From the NCBI RefSeq assembly GCF_950023065.1, contig NC_088681.1, positions 32,584,836-32,648,835 on the forward strand: DNA of 64,000 nucleotides, in the 5' to 3' direction. The position numbers and the translations under genes are program-made. The stretch is from Planococcus citri (taxonomy: Eukaryota; Arthropoda; Insecta; Hemiptera; Pseudococcidae). Shown here piece after piece: positions 9,314-22,000 of the stretch (position 1 is the stretch's first letter; the number at the start of each line of letters is the position of its first letter). A model generated the notes under the pieces. That model worked only from the letters and a program-made list of their open reading frames with translations, made no database searches and had not been told where the DNA came from.

Positions 9314-11946
9314 ATAGGATTTTTTTCAATTTTGGAAAAAAAAACTTTTTAGAAAGTTTGATCGTAAGACAAATTTTTTCTACAATTTTGGCAAAAAATG
9401 TAACATAGAATTTCAGCTTTTTGTTTTAATTTTATCGCATTTTTATTTCATTTTTGATAGAAGGAAACCTCTTCCCCCCTTCAAGTCTGAAAAAATAAAG
9501 AAAAATGTAATAACAAAAAATGGAAAATACAGATCAATGTTTTCCAAATTTTCAGCTATATTAATGAAAATTCGGTTTCAACTTATCTAATATTGACCTC
9601 TGAAAACCGAATTTCATGATTTCCGTGAAATCATCTTTTCAAAACCCTACCGAAGACGTAAATATGCTTTTTTATTTTCGTTCCTAAATTATCTAAAAAT
9701 TGAAATTTTTATTTAAAAGTTTTCGATTTCTTTTTATGGGAGTTTAATTTCTTCAACGACGACGGGTTTTTGAAGAACGAACACCAAGAAATTCAACATT
9801 CATGTAAAACTGCCATTAACTAGTCAACAATAAACCGTCGAAAAAAAACTTAAGAGATTGATATTAATTAAAAAGTTTTAGAGAACAGAGTTCGAGCACG
9901 ATAAATGGATGGTAATAAATTCATCAACAGTTAAGATCTATTTGTGATGTAAAACATTTGTATCTGGTTGTACCCCAAACACATTATAATAATCAAAAAA
10001 TTTGCTTATCGCGTTAATTCACTATTGTTGTTTTTTATCGCAGAAAACCCCTCTCAGACCAGTGTATAAAATTACCCAACCCTTGTAAATTTTCTTTTAC
10101 ACACACACGCGTATCGCGAGGCTGAAAAAAAAGCCAAGAAGAAATAAATGACACTTCAAAAAAAGCTTTTAATGCGTTTTTATTTTTATTCCGACTATTT
10201 TTTTTTTCACTTGTTTCGCTTGAACCTTGTAGAGAAAAAATTTATACGGACTTGATTTATGTGTTGGAATTATAATTCTTTAACAATGAGAGCCATTCTC
10301 TTTTACTGGTTAATTTATGCGTCGTCTTTTGTCTTTGTCGGGTTTTCGGTGCCCGCAAAACGTTATTACCAAGGAGCGAGGGAGGAATTAATTTTCATTA
10401 AGTTAATTTCGACTACTCTTCTTGTACCATTCAGACGATGGGAAATTCCTGCCTTTAATCTTTCTCTATTTTTATTAGCGACGTTTAAACGAATAATAAT
10501 TGCTCGCTTGAAATTCAGACTTTCGGCCATCTCGACTTTCTTTTAACATGTTCTTAATACTCAATTTATAGGTACTTTTTTCACATTTTAATGCTCACCG
10601 CGTCTACCGTTAATTGAAAATTTTACAGCTTTACTTTTTCTTTCTTTCTTTTTTTTTTTTTTTTACACTTTCAGCGTAAAGTATACGAGGTATATGGGAA
10701 CGCGTAGGTATATGTGGTCTAAATAAAAACGTTTATTTTATCAACTCGTTTGTCATTTATTACATGAGCTATCAATTTTATAGAGTAGCAAAAAAGAAAT
10801 AAATCAAATATGGAACGATGTTAGGAGCGAGAGAAAAAAAAAAGAAAACTTTATAGAAGGTAAGAGAAAAATGTAACGTTATTTCTAGGACCTAATTCGT
10901 TTTCCAAAGATTGGACGACATAGCAGATCGTTGCTGTGTGCAAAACGTAATCAATCTTCAGCATGATTTCCATTTCAATTCATTCATTAATCTTTTTATA
11001 CAACCTTTCCGTTTTTGCGGCTGGCATTTACCTATATCCTCTTCGCTTTTCATCCATTCTTAGATATCGCGTACCAGCCCCCGACCAAGAAATTCCTCCC
11101 TTATAGATCACGCTATAGCGCGGTCACATAAAATAAAAAATAAAAAAAAATTCAAAACGTAACCTCGTTAAAAGCGCGTATACACATTTTAAAAACGTGA
11201 AATATAAGAACGCGATGAAGAAAACGAAGAAAGCGAAAAGACCATTGCACAGAGCGTGAGTCTGAGTACACTGCAGATATCGTATAGACGAAAAAAATAT
11301 ATAGAAAATCTCTCTATATATAAAGTAGGTATACCTGATACTCGTCGTATTCACAGAAATAGGAAATGCGATCTGTTTCAATTATTAAAGACAGAAAATA
11401 CAAGCCGTATCTGCGCTCGTAAATAGACAGCAAAACTAAATCCCATTTAGAGAAAAACACAAAAACACGGACTCTACGTCGCTTATTCTAAACCACAACA
11501 CAAATTTCCCTCGTGCTGCCATTATCTCGCAAAAACAACGCGTTTTCCACTTTCCCATCGCATATGATGTGCTTTTCTTATGGTATATGGCCTACGAATG
11601 AACCAGCAGCGCGTTTCTTGCCTCCATACCTACCTGAAATATTTCTATTTTCCTCCAAACAACACCCTTAGGTGGATTTTTCATGTTGTAATTATCCATA
11701 AATTTATACGCCTTCGTTCCTGACATACAATGGTAGAAAAATTTTCTGTTTAGCATTCATCACGCACTCATTACTCGTACGATATTTTCGATAGTGTGAG
11801 TGAGGAATATTTGTCAGTTTTTATATCAAAATAAAATCTTAACGAAAAAATCCGCTCGCGATGCTCATTTTATGAAGATTTGATTTTTTTCCACTTTCTA
11901 GGATTTAGGTAGTTGTGTAGCCTACTCGTACGAATTGGTTAAAAAT
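9314..11946. other. AT-rich DNA with no recognisable gene
   Basis: No supported gene. Open frames such as 10259-10546 and 11124-11381 are AT-rich, have hydrophobic low-complexity translations and show no recognisable domain. The first 200 bases are low-complexity sequence continuous in character with that before 5997. Poly-T runs occur near 10640-10665. Confidence 0.5.
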
Positions 11947-12430
11947 TCATTTTTGAACTACTGGAACTTCTGGAACTTTCGAGAGGGTATCTAATAAGCT
12001 CCAATCACGGTTATATGTCTCAAAGTTCATTTTTTGGCCCCTCCAAAGCGATTTTAAATTTCTGAAAAAATTTAAAAACTCGCTGAAAGCTCTAAAAAAT
12101 GTCAAATTGGAATCTTTTTCGAGTCGAGTGATAGTGTAGATCAATCAATTTATTCAAAAAACCCGTTTGTTTTATACTTGCTTTCTTTGAATTTTTTTTT
12201 ACTTTTTCTGGAACTGGCACTCCTGGAATTTTTTGGTAAATAGGCATCGATTAAGTTATAGGTACTGAAGTTCATTTTTGTCTCCTTCAAAGTTATTTGA
12301 AATTTCTGAATAATTGAAACATTGCTGAAGGCTCCAGAATAGCCCAAAACTAGTACATACTCGTAGGTGTCAATGTGTAGAAATTGAACTAAGGAAATTT
12401 TTACAAAAAAAATTGGCATTTCATTAAAAA
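11947..12430. repeat. Two tandem diverged copies of the dispersed repeat
   Basis: Two related segments, about 11950-12115 and 12200-12360, share the order 'gttcatttttt…ctccaaagcgatttnaaatttctgaa…gctgaaggctccagaa' with divergence. Similar order is seen near 59930-60000. This is the same dispersed repeat family as at 2035-2440. Both minus-strand open frames here (11947-12144 and 12150-12419) are by-products of the repeat. Confidence 0.5.
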
Positions 12431-15400
12431 TGTTTGAAAATTACCCTTTTTTGAATTTGCGAAAATTCTCCAAAATTCAAGATTGAACTTGAGCACTTGA
12501 AATGTTGATTAGATACGAAAGATTTAGGACAAGCTCATCTTTCGATCGAGCTTGATTTCGTTTAAATAAGAGACTGTTAGTTCAAAAAGTACACTTTTCA
12601 GGAGAGTCAACTTCTCACCAGAAATGGAAAATTAAAACACAGTTTTTGCAGACTTCAATTTTTTATTTATTTATCATTCTCATGTCAGATTTTTTTCAAA
12701 CTTTTGAGACTTCTATAAAGTGAGCAACATTGTTTTGAGAACCGAGAGATGGGTTTTCTTAAACAATGAATTATTTTTTGAAGGTTCAAATTTTTTAGCT
12801 CTTTTTGATTTTTTCAAATTTGGGAGACGTAAATCGTTTTTTTGGACCTTAGATCCCCTTGAGGTAGGAGGGGTGTTTTTTGGTTATTGACATATTTTTT
12901 TCTTGTCATATTGCTTCACTTTGAAATCTTGAAGAAAATGATTGCAATGAATTGAATGTAGTTTCAAAAATATTTGCCAACAATTTTCAGTGTTAAAAGT
13001 AGAACTTTTGGTGAGAGCTCAGTTTTCAAAAGCTTGCCAAATTTTTGAACTATAACTCAAAAATTTATAAAAAATCTAACAAGCATACATTGCTATAATA
13101 AATGTACAGCTATATGAACTTATCGTGATGGGATTCGCAGAACCGTTGGGGGGGGGGGTATGGAGTTCCAAAAATTTTGGTAAAAATGTCAAATATTGTA
13201 TGATAAGTATTTCATTTCATATGTTTTCGAGATTTGATTCGACCCCTTCTAACGCCTTCATTAACGTCCGAAATTTTCTGATAAGATATCGTATGGCATA
13301 CGATTTACTTCATTAGGTTTTCTAGAGCATTAAATACATACAAGAAGCCTATTGACTTATTTTTTCGATTTGACCCCTCTAATATCCCCTCGATCGTATA
13401 ATCATGCGACCAACGTGTTCAAAAAATACATCTACGTGTATTTTTCTCAACACGCATTTATTCAAAAGTTGCGACGCGATGTAATAAAGTTGAAAATCAA
13501 CGAAACGTGGCAATTCTTCCTCATTTTAATATTGAATGAAGCTGTCTTATCGTTTCGCCGTGTTAAAATAATTTTCGCACCGTCAAAATCATTGAATTCG
13601 TGAAACTCTTGTTTTCTTTTTTCCTACTTCTTAGTTCGTTTTCATTCTTTTTTTTTTCACTTCGATAACAATATAGCTTTACGATTTTTTATTGCTTGAA
13701 CGAAATTTACGCGAGATGCCAACTTTTTTCCACGACGGTAGACCTGCGAGTCTTTTTACATCTTTGATGGAATGTAAGCGCAGCTACGACTCTCGATCAG
13801 AGTATTTTCTCGGGTACTTTTACATTTTCCAATATTTCGTAAAAAAAAATTCGAATCATTCGCATGTAAATGATCCAATATTTCACTATGATTTTGAATT
13901 TTGACATTTTTCCTTGTTAATTTTCATTATTATTTTACCCATTTTGTATTCCAGTAACGGAAGTCGAATGTTTCGCGTAGGTTTTCGAAAGGGGATTTTT
14001 TACGCTGTGGGCATATCGTCGTTAAATGCGACGACGCGACGTGAAATTTCCAATGCTTCGAACGGATTAAAGTCTGGGTATTTTGATGTCTGCCTATAAA
14101 GTTGTAAATGAGGACTACTTAAGATTCAAAATTCCTGCGAAAAACAAAAGAGAGAAACTGTGAGAGCTTTTTGGCCTTATTTTTTCAGATTTAAATGAAG
14201 GAAACCTCGTGAAATTTTAAATAATACTCGTCTAATGATTTCTAACAAAAAATGTGCTGAAATGATATCAAAAATATGTGTAAGAAAGTATAAGCTATGT
14301 GTAACAATATTCAATCTTTCCCCTTACCCCTTAAAAGTTCAAAGTTGCAAAATCGAAGCATTATTTAAATGGTGTAAAATATCTCGAAAATTGCTCGGTT
14401 GTTAATTTTTCTCTCTTTTTAGCATCTTCGTTGCTACTTGAAAGCTTATCCCATCAGAACATCTGTTCAGTCGTGGAAAGAGATCCCCCCTTATACATGG
14501 AGAAATGGGTGATTGGAAATTTATAGGAAATGGAAAATAGCAGATTGTTACACCTCCCTCTAAAATAAATTAAACTTACTTCCCCGCTTGTAATATAGAA
14601 ATGATGTGTATATTATACACCGGTATATAAGAACGATTACGATTAAATGATTACTTTAGGGAATGTAGTTACTTACTTAAGTTATAGCACACGGAGCCTT
14701 TTTATATTCGTGCATCGCATTGTTGAAAAAAATCAACCCATTTTGCTTGGCATCGAGTATGATTATAATTAGCGACCAGCGGTGTTATTTTATATGACGC
14801 GTCGGAAACAGAACGTCGTACTTTAAATTACATTAGCTCGACTTATTACTGTAGTATATTGCGCTATACCTTATGCTGTACGTAGTACAGTACACTATTT
14901 TTCATGATTCACGAATTTAAAGGAAGCGAAAACACGTAATGGGGTTCCATGTAGAGCGAGTTTCGCGGTGGTGGGCTTTTGTCGATAATTTTCATCATTT
15001 TAAGTAATCGATGCCATCGTGCTAACAGCAATATTACGTCATTTTACCAATTAAATAATAGGATTTGGTGAAAGTGTTGCTTAGACTGATAACATCTTTT
15101 TTTATTTTTCTATTCGTCTCGAATCAGAGGTGCTGAAATTTTAAAATTGTTATTTTTTTAAATACTTTCTCATGTGAAAAGAAGTTAGAATGAATTACCC
15201 AAACACTCATCAACATTATTGAAAAACTATTCGTCGATTGCTCAGTTTTACTTTTTATCACAATTTTCTAAAATCAATGAATTGTAAGCGTGGCAAGGAG
15301 TCATTGAAATGTATCAAAAGATGATGAAATTTTAATAAAACTGATTAAAAATGAGCAAAATAGCGTCAAGCATTCTTAAGGCCGGTTAAAATGACATGGC

Positions 15401-15589
15401 TAAATAATTTAAAACTGCTCAAAATTACCCCACTATAATGAAACTTGTTTATACGTAACTGCGGACATGTCAATTATTAAAAAATTACTCAAGTAAGTAT
15501 GTACGTACATACCATATTAATTGAAGCCAATTTTGCGAAAATTGATTCAAAATTTATTGAAATATGTGTAGGTACATATCATGAAAACA
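12431..15589. other. AT-rich DNA with no recognisable gene
   Basis: No supported gene. Several 60-85-codon frames between 13125 and 14099 have neither recognisable domains nor consistent splice sites. A G-run at 13149-13158 lies in AT-rich sequence. CpG-containing unique sequence occurs at about 13950-14060 and 14740-14960, but I cannot assign a function. Confidence 0.45.
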
Positions 15590-15830
15590 GTTGAAACCCA
15601 GGAACAAAGTTTCGGATCTAATTTAATCCAGGTTATCCTTTTTGGATTGATTTGGATCAGATTGGATCTCTTAAAATCTGTTTAAATCGTGCCATTTTAT
15701 GGGTCGTTTTGAACCTGACTCGATTTACATAATTATATTATGAACTCAATCTTATTCATTTCAACTGGGTCCAAACCCGATCCAATTGCATCTAATTGGA
15801 TTCAATTGAATGACATTAGATTTTTTATAT
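15590..15830. repeat. Degenerate GGATC/ATTGGAT-rich tract
   Basis: Short variants of GGATC, GATCC, TTGGATT and ATCCAATT recur many times here in both orientations, giving the tract a quasi-periodic look. No exact period could be defined by eye. It may be an eroded minisatellite. Confidence 0.35.
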
Positions 15831-15889
15831 TTGTTGTTTTAATTTCACAAAGTATAAATACATAAGTGACTTAATGTCAGAACTTAGCC

Positions 15890-17020
15890 ATTTGTTTAGA
15901 GTTCTTAAATGTTGGAGAAAATGGTGTAAAATTAAAATTCTGCCAAAAATTACCAATATTTTAGTACTAGAGTTTACTGGAAATTCGCCAATGATTATTT
16001 AGTAATTGCCAATAGGTATCAAAAAAAGTTACTGGATAGTAGAGTAACTAGTAAGTCACTGAAAATTGCCAATTATTTGCTGAAAATTACCAACTTACCC
16101 AGAATTGCCCATTCACCAGAGATTACCTGTAAGGAATTTACAAAAAAAAAAAAATCATCACCAATTTATGAAAACAACTGAAAATTCATGATGAAATTTA
16201 CAAAAAAAAAACAAACAAACAGTATCTTACCCAACAAAATAATCAGTCATTCATCCACAAAAAAAATTACCAGTAATTTACCAAAAAATTACCAGTAATT
16301 TACCAAAAAATTACCAGTAATTTACCAAAAAATTACCAGTAATTTACCAAAAAAAAAAATACCAGTACTTACCTAATTTACCAAAGAAAATTACCAGTAA
16401 TTTACCAAAGAAAATAACCAGTAATTTACCAAAGAAAATTACCAGTAATTTACCAAAGAAAATTACCAGTAATTTACCAAAGAAAATTACCAGTAATTTA
16501 CCAAAGAAAATTTCCAGTCATTTATCAAAGAATTACCAGTAATTTTCTAATTTTCGAGAAAATTACAATTATTTTACAAGAAAGTTACTAGAAATTTACG
16601 AGAAAATGATCAGTAATTTACCAAAAAAATGACCTGTAATTTATCAAAAAATCACCATCAGTAATTTACCAAAAAAAATTATCAGTAATTCACCAAAAAA
16701 ATTACCAGTAATTTACCAAAAAAATTACCAGTAATTTACCAAAAAAATTACCAGTAATTTACCAAAAAAATTACCAGTAATTTACCAAAAAAATTACCAG
16801 TAATTTACCAAAAAAATTACCAGTAATTTACCAAAAAAATTACCAGTAATGTACCAAAAAAATTACCAATAATTTACCAAAAAAATTACCAGTAATTTAC
16901 CAAAAAAATTACCAGTAATTTACCAAAAAAATTACCAGTAATTTACCAAAAAAATTACCAGTAATTTACCAAAAAAATTACCAGTAATTTACCAAAAAAA
17001 TTACCAGTAATTTACCAAAA
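15890..17020. repeat. 22-24-bp minisatellite with three length variants
   Basis: The unit contains TTACCAGTAATTTACC plus an A-rich spacer. In 16261-16365 the period is 22 bp. In about 16380-16515 it is 24 bp with the variant spacer CCAAAGAAAA. In 16685-17020 it is 23 bp with a seven-A spacer in about 14 nearly identical copies. Diverged copies fill 16516-16684, and scattered remnants (ACCAA, ATTACC, GCCAAT) extend back to about 15890. Each unit contains the dyad ATTAC-CA-GTAAT. There is no coding capacity. Blocks of uniform variant suggest local homogenisation by slippage or unequal exchange. Confidence 0.9.
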
Positions 17021-18693
17021 CATTTTCAATTGATTTTTAAAATTGTATTTGGGTTTTTAGTGCATACAAATTGCTCTTCAGCCCTTGAAAACGTAAAATA
17101 GAGCCAAAAACTCTAGAAAAAAGTGCACTCAGTGGTTCCAAAAATTAAATTTGTTCACCCAAAATTCACTTAACTGTACCAGACTAACAATGGATGTGGT
17201 TTTTCACTTATTCTTCGGCACTTTTTACTGTTCTGAGCGCACAAAATTTCGAAGTTGTTAATATTTGCCTCCATACCTACTTAGAAATTGCAACTCTGGA
17301 ATTTTCAGCGTGTGTGAGTCTATTTGACCATTACTGAGATTACTACTTTTTCAACATTCAAAAAAAAAAAAAAAAAAAACGGGTCGCAACAAATTAGGGA
17401 TGTGTTTTCTTTTTCAACAATTTTTAGAAACGCGATTAAGATCGGATTTTTTAAATTTATTTTCTTTTAGATGAAAATTATGAAAAGTTTTATTTTTTGA
17501 TTTTTTGAACCAAGTTGTAGAGTGTTCCTTTAGCGCACTGTATTTCATTTAGTCCTTCGCCCCCCCCCCACAATCACAAATAATCTTGTAGTGTGCATAT
17601 TGTTTATGAATGAAATCTCGTCATAAGTTACATTTTATGATTTTTTCACCAGCCATAGGTAATTTTTCAAAAAACACACCTTTCTTTTACATTTCTTTCT
17701 CATGTTTGTATTTTGGGTATAAACTGGCATTAATACCTATCACAACTAGAGGTAAGTATAATATGCGAGCAAATTCCTAAACCTAGATCGAGAATTTTGA
17801 ATTCGCTCAACATGTATAAATTGCAATTTCAAGCATTACTCAAAGTAGGTATAGTAGGTACAAAACATGCTCGTACATTTCACCCCGAGCTTCACGAATT
17901 TTTCCATCAAGTTTTCTAAAGGGGGAAAAAATTTTCAACCGAATGGAATTTGCTTCATTTTTTGCAACCTTTAATATAGGTTCCACGACTAGGGTAATTT
18001 TTCTTTTACCTTTTCATTTGAGAATTTTAATAGGACACTACATCTGCGGGACTAAAACTAGGTATTACATATCCAAAGGAATATGATACATAGCACAGAG
18101 GGAAAACGCGACTGAATTTTGATGACGCAAGGAAAGGGGAAATTATTTTGACTTTATCGAGGGTAATTTATTTCCCAAGGGTGTATCAGTATACGGTGGT
18201 TGAAATTTCGCGTTATACCGCACTTTTTCCTCGTTAAATACATAGGGGTGGTCGTGAAAGGTTATATAATGTGTTATCAACGATTCCATTTTGAAAAGCT
18301 TAATGATTCTTTGTTATTAGATAATTCCTAAAAGGTAACTTTTGGCGGTATTTGCGTTGAACAATACATTTATATCATTAACGAACGATGAACTCTGTAT
18401 ACCATTTATAATTGAATTATTATACCTTCGACGGTAGCTATATACTCGTATATTACGCCGAATTGCTATATCTCAAAAGCATAGGACATCTTTGACTATA
18501 TTATTGGCTTGTCGGAAGGTCAATTCTGATGGGATACTCAAGTCCAAGTATCGTGCAGGTTGAAGAATGAATAATGTAGATAATGATTTAATGTGGTGGA
18601 TTTTTGAATTAGAATAATACGTAATGGAGGAATTCTCGAGATGGTTGATCTCTATACGTAAGTCGATTCTACAACATGCATAATTTAACCTTC
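17021..18693. other. AT-rich DNA with no recognisable gene
   Basis: No supported gene. A poly-A run lies at about 17360-17379 and a C-run at about 17562-17571. The rest is AT-rich unique-looking sequence up to the target duplication of the copia element. Confidence 0.5.
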
Positions 18694-18698
18694 ACCTT

Positions 18699-18861
18699 TG
18701 TTGTACCAAATGGCAACACTGTTCTATACCTCTAAGTAGTTTCTCATTCTCTGTACCTACAATGTATCTGTACGATTAATATGTAATACAACGTTCTCGT
18801 ATACGGTACTTTATCTACTTTATTTCTCGTGTACATATCTCATGGTTACTTTTGCACAACA
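18699..18861 (+). repeat. 5' LTR of the copia element
   Basis: This is a 163-bp LTR starting TGTTG and ending CAACA, which are inverted copies of each other. I compared it with 23363-23525 along its whole length and saw no difference. The 5' LTR should contain the promoter for the genomic RNA, but I could not place a TATA box or start site with confidence. Confidence 0.95.
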
Positions 18862-18863
18862 AA

Positions 18864-18877
18864 GGTTATGGGCCCAG
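18864..18877 (+). other. Copia primer-binding site, initiator tRNA-Met internal
   Basis: GGTTATGGGCCCAG is complementary to the anticodon stem-loop of initiator tRNA-Met, not to its 3' end. This is the known arrangement in Drosophila copia, where a cleaved half of the tRNA primes minus-strand DNA synthesis. The site starts two bases after the end of the 5' LTR. It supports a copia-like assignment independently of the protein. Confidence 0.85.
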
Positions 18878-19014
18878 AGTAACGTTTATTTTGTGTGTTC
18901 TAGTCAAAGTTTTAATTTTTTATATCAAGCCCAATTTTGTTTCTATTTTGTTTCCGTTTTGTATACTGTCTTAATTAATTTTTTCGTGTCGCGATCAAGT
19001 TACCTTTTGTCATC

Positions 19015-22000
19015 ATGTTTGATCCTGCCAACGTCACATATACTGGCATTAGACCATTTGATGGAACAAATTACGACACATGGAAAACTCGAATGTTAAT
19101 TCTATTGAAGAAAGAAAAGGTACTTGATATTGTTCTCCAACCTATTCCAAGTGTTGCCATTCGTACCGAAGCTTGGATCACTAGTGACGATTCGTGTTTA
19201 CAATTGATCGTCGCTCATCTTGCCCAAAATATGACCCATATAATTCATGGAAAGAATCACGCGAAATTGTTATGGGATGCTTTGGAAACAAATTACCAAA
19301 GCAAGTCGGATGCCCGTATGTCTGCTCTTAGTGACGAATTATATGCATATCGTTACAAAGGTAAAACTTGTGAAGATCTCCGTTCCTATATCGTACAATT
19401 CAGATCAACGGCAAATAGATTACGCGAACTCAACGATTCTACCCCAGACAGACAGTTTATCTTGCAGTTACTTCGATCACTACCGATACTATTCCTCCCA
19501 ATTCGAGCTAATATTGAAAGCCATATCGCCGACTATGATTGGGATAAAGCAACGTCTACGATTTCCGATTATCAACTTTCTGCTTCTCAAGTTTCTGAAC
19601 CTACCGCATCAACGACTGATCCTAGTGAAAAATTCAAAGATGAGACTCCTGTTTCCAGCGCATTATACGCTCCAAATTCGTCTCGAGGTAATTTCCGAGG
19701 TCGTGGACGTGGTAGAGGTAATTTTAGAAATTCGAATTCGAATACTTATAATGCTAATGCTAATGGTAATAATAATAGTGGTAGTAACGGTAGCTCTGGT
19801 AATAATCGTCGTAATGTTAGGTGTAATTATTGCAAGAAACATGGTCATATTAAAAGTGATTGCTTTAAGCTTAAGAATAAGAAAGGTAGTGCAAACCTAA
19901 GTCACGCTGATACTGAAAATTTCAACGAATTCGCCTTTTTGTCTGTTAGTAATAATTCTGATTTTGGCTCTTGTAATGGAAAAATATCAGGCGCTCTTGA
20001 TAGTGGTGCAACGCGCCATATGATAAATCGTGATATTTTGCAAAATTCTATTACTCTTCGTGTTCCGATGAATGTCACGATAGCAGAGGCTGGTAGAAGT
20101 TTAAAAGCGACTAAAGTAGGTACTTTACGTGTTAAGACAGATAAGGGTTTTGTTTGTGTTTTTAAAAATGTTTATTATGTGCCGAAATTAGTTCATACGT
20201 TATTCTCTGTTCGATGTATTGAAAAGTCTGGATTTACTGTCACTTTTAAGAATGATACGCCTACGATTTCGAAAAATACCACAGTGTTAGCTACTGGTAC
20301 ATTGATTAATGATTTGTATATTATGGATTTTGAGCTTATTGATAACCCTAGCGGTGCTTTGTTAACTGTTCCGCCTAGTGCGGACTTGTGGCATCTTCGT
20401 TTAGGTCATCCAGGTCAATCTGAGATGAAATTAGTTTCCAAACAGGGTGTCTTTAGTGAAGAGCTCTTACAATCATTATCAACGTGTGATGAATGTCAAG
20501 TTTCAAAACAGTCCCGAAGACCACGTTCTTCTTTACCAAAATCAGATACATCGTACACTCGTGCAAATAGCCTTTTATTTAGAATCCATTCGGATGTTTG
20601 TGAAATAACTGGTTCTCCTATTGCGGAAAAATACTTTGTAACCTTTATTGACGAATTTAGCAATTTTGTTTATGTGTACACGATGAAGAATAAGTCCGAA
20701 ACGTTGTCAAAGTTCAAAGAGTATGTTGCATTAGCTGAGAATACTTTGAATATGAGAGTCAAGAGGTTAAGGAGTGATAATGGTGGTGAGTATATTTCGG
20801 AAGAGTTCAAGAATTTCTGTAAAGAAAAAGGTATCTTTCATGAATTTACAACGGCCTATTCACCTGAAAGTAATGGTAAATGCGAGAGATTAAATCGTAC
20901 CTTGTGTGAGCGTGCTCGAGCAGTTTTGAAAAGTGCATGTTTAGATAAGAAATTCTGGCCGTATGCTCTTCGTTATGTAGTTTACTCTTTCAATAGGATT
21001 CCGAAACATAATCAAGTTCCTGCCAAACTTTGGTACGGAAAATTTCCTGATTATTCTAAACTAAAGCCTTTTGGTTGTGTTGGTTTTGTTCGTATTCCAG
21101 ATATCAAAAGAGATGGAAAGTTAGACGATAAAGGAAAGAAATGTTGTTTCATCGGATATTCTCCTAACGGTTTTTGCATGTACGATTTTAGTGAAAATAA
21201 AAAGGAGATAACGAGTGATGTAGATTTTTATGAGACGCGTGTGTACATGAAAGATAACGAAACGCGCGTGTATATGAGAGATAAAGATTCTCCTGATGTG
21301 AGCGATGTTCCTACATCTGTCTCATCGTCCTCGACTGTAAGCGATGTACCAACATCTACACCATCGTCTTCGAATATACCTCCTTCATCCAACATTAATC
21401 CCCTCGCACCTCCTCAACCTACTACGTTCTCTTTATCTAACCGTCCGAGACGTAACGTGAGAACTCCGTCCTATTTGAATGATTATCAACTTAATCTTTG
21501 TGCCCTATCTTCTGAAGGTTTGTCTTATGATGAGGTTTTGCAAGCGGAGGATTCGGAAGAATGGAACTTAGCAATTAATAAAGAGATTGATTCGATGGAG
21601 AGACTTCATGTGTGGGAAGTAACAGATAAACCGGAAAATGCTCACTTGATCGATACTACATGGGTATTTAAAAAGAAAGGTAATAATGTATACAGAGCTC
21701 GACTTGTCGCTAGAGGTTTCTTGCAACGACCAGGTATTGATTTTCATGATATTTATTCACCTGTCGCTCGTTTAGTTACGGTTCGAGTATTATTAGCGCT
21801 TGTTTTGAAATTGAATTGGTTCACTCGTCATGTTGATATTGATACGGCTTTTCTGTACGGTTCTTTGAAAGAAACGATATTTATTAATATACCTCGTGGC
21901 CATCCTTTGTATGGTACTCCTCAAGCCGAAGGTTTATGTTTACGTTTGTTTAAAACCATTTATGGTTTACGTCAATCTTCTAGAGAATGGTATGAGGAAT

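Noticed and set aside
19247..19900. 217-codon plus-strand frame inside the copia gag
   Set aside because: Out-of-frame shadow of the real gag-pol frame; hydrophobic run comes from repeated AAT/GGT codons read in another frame.
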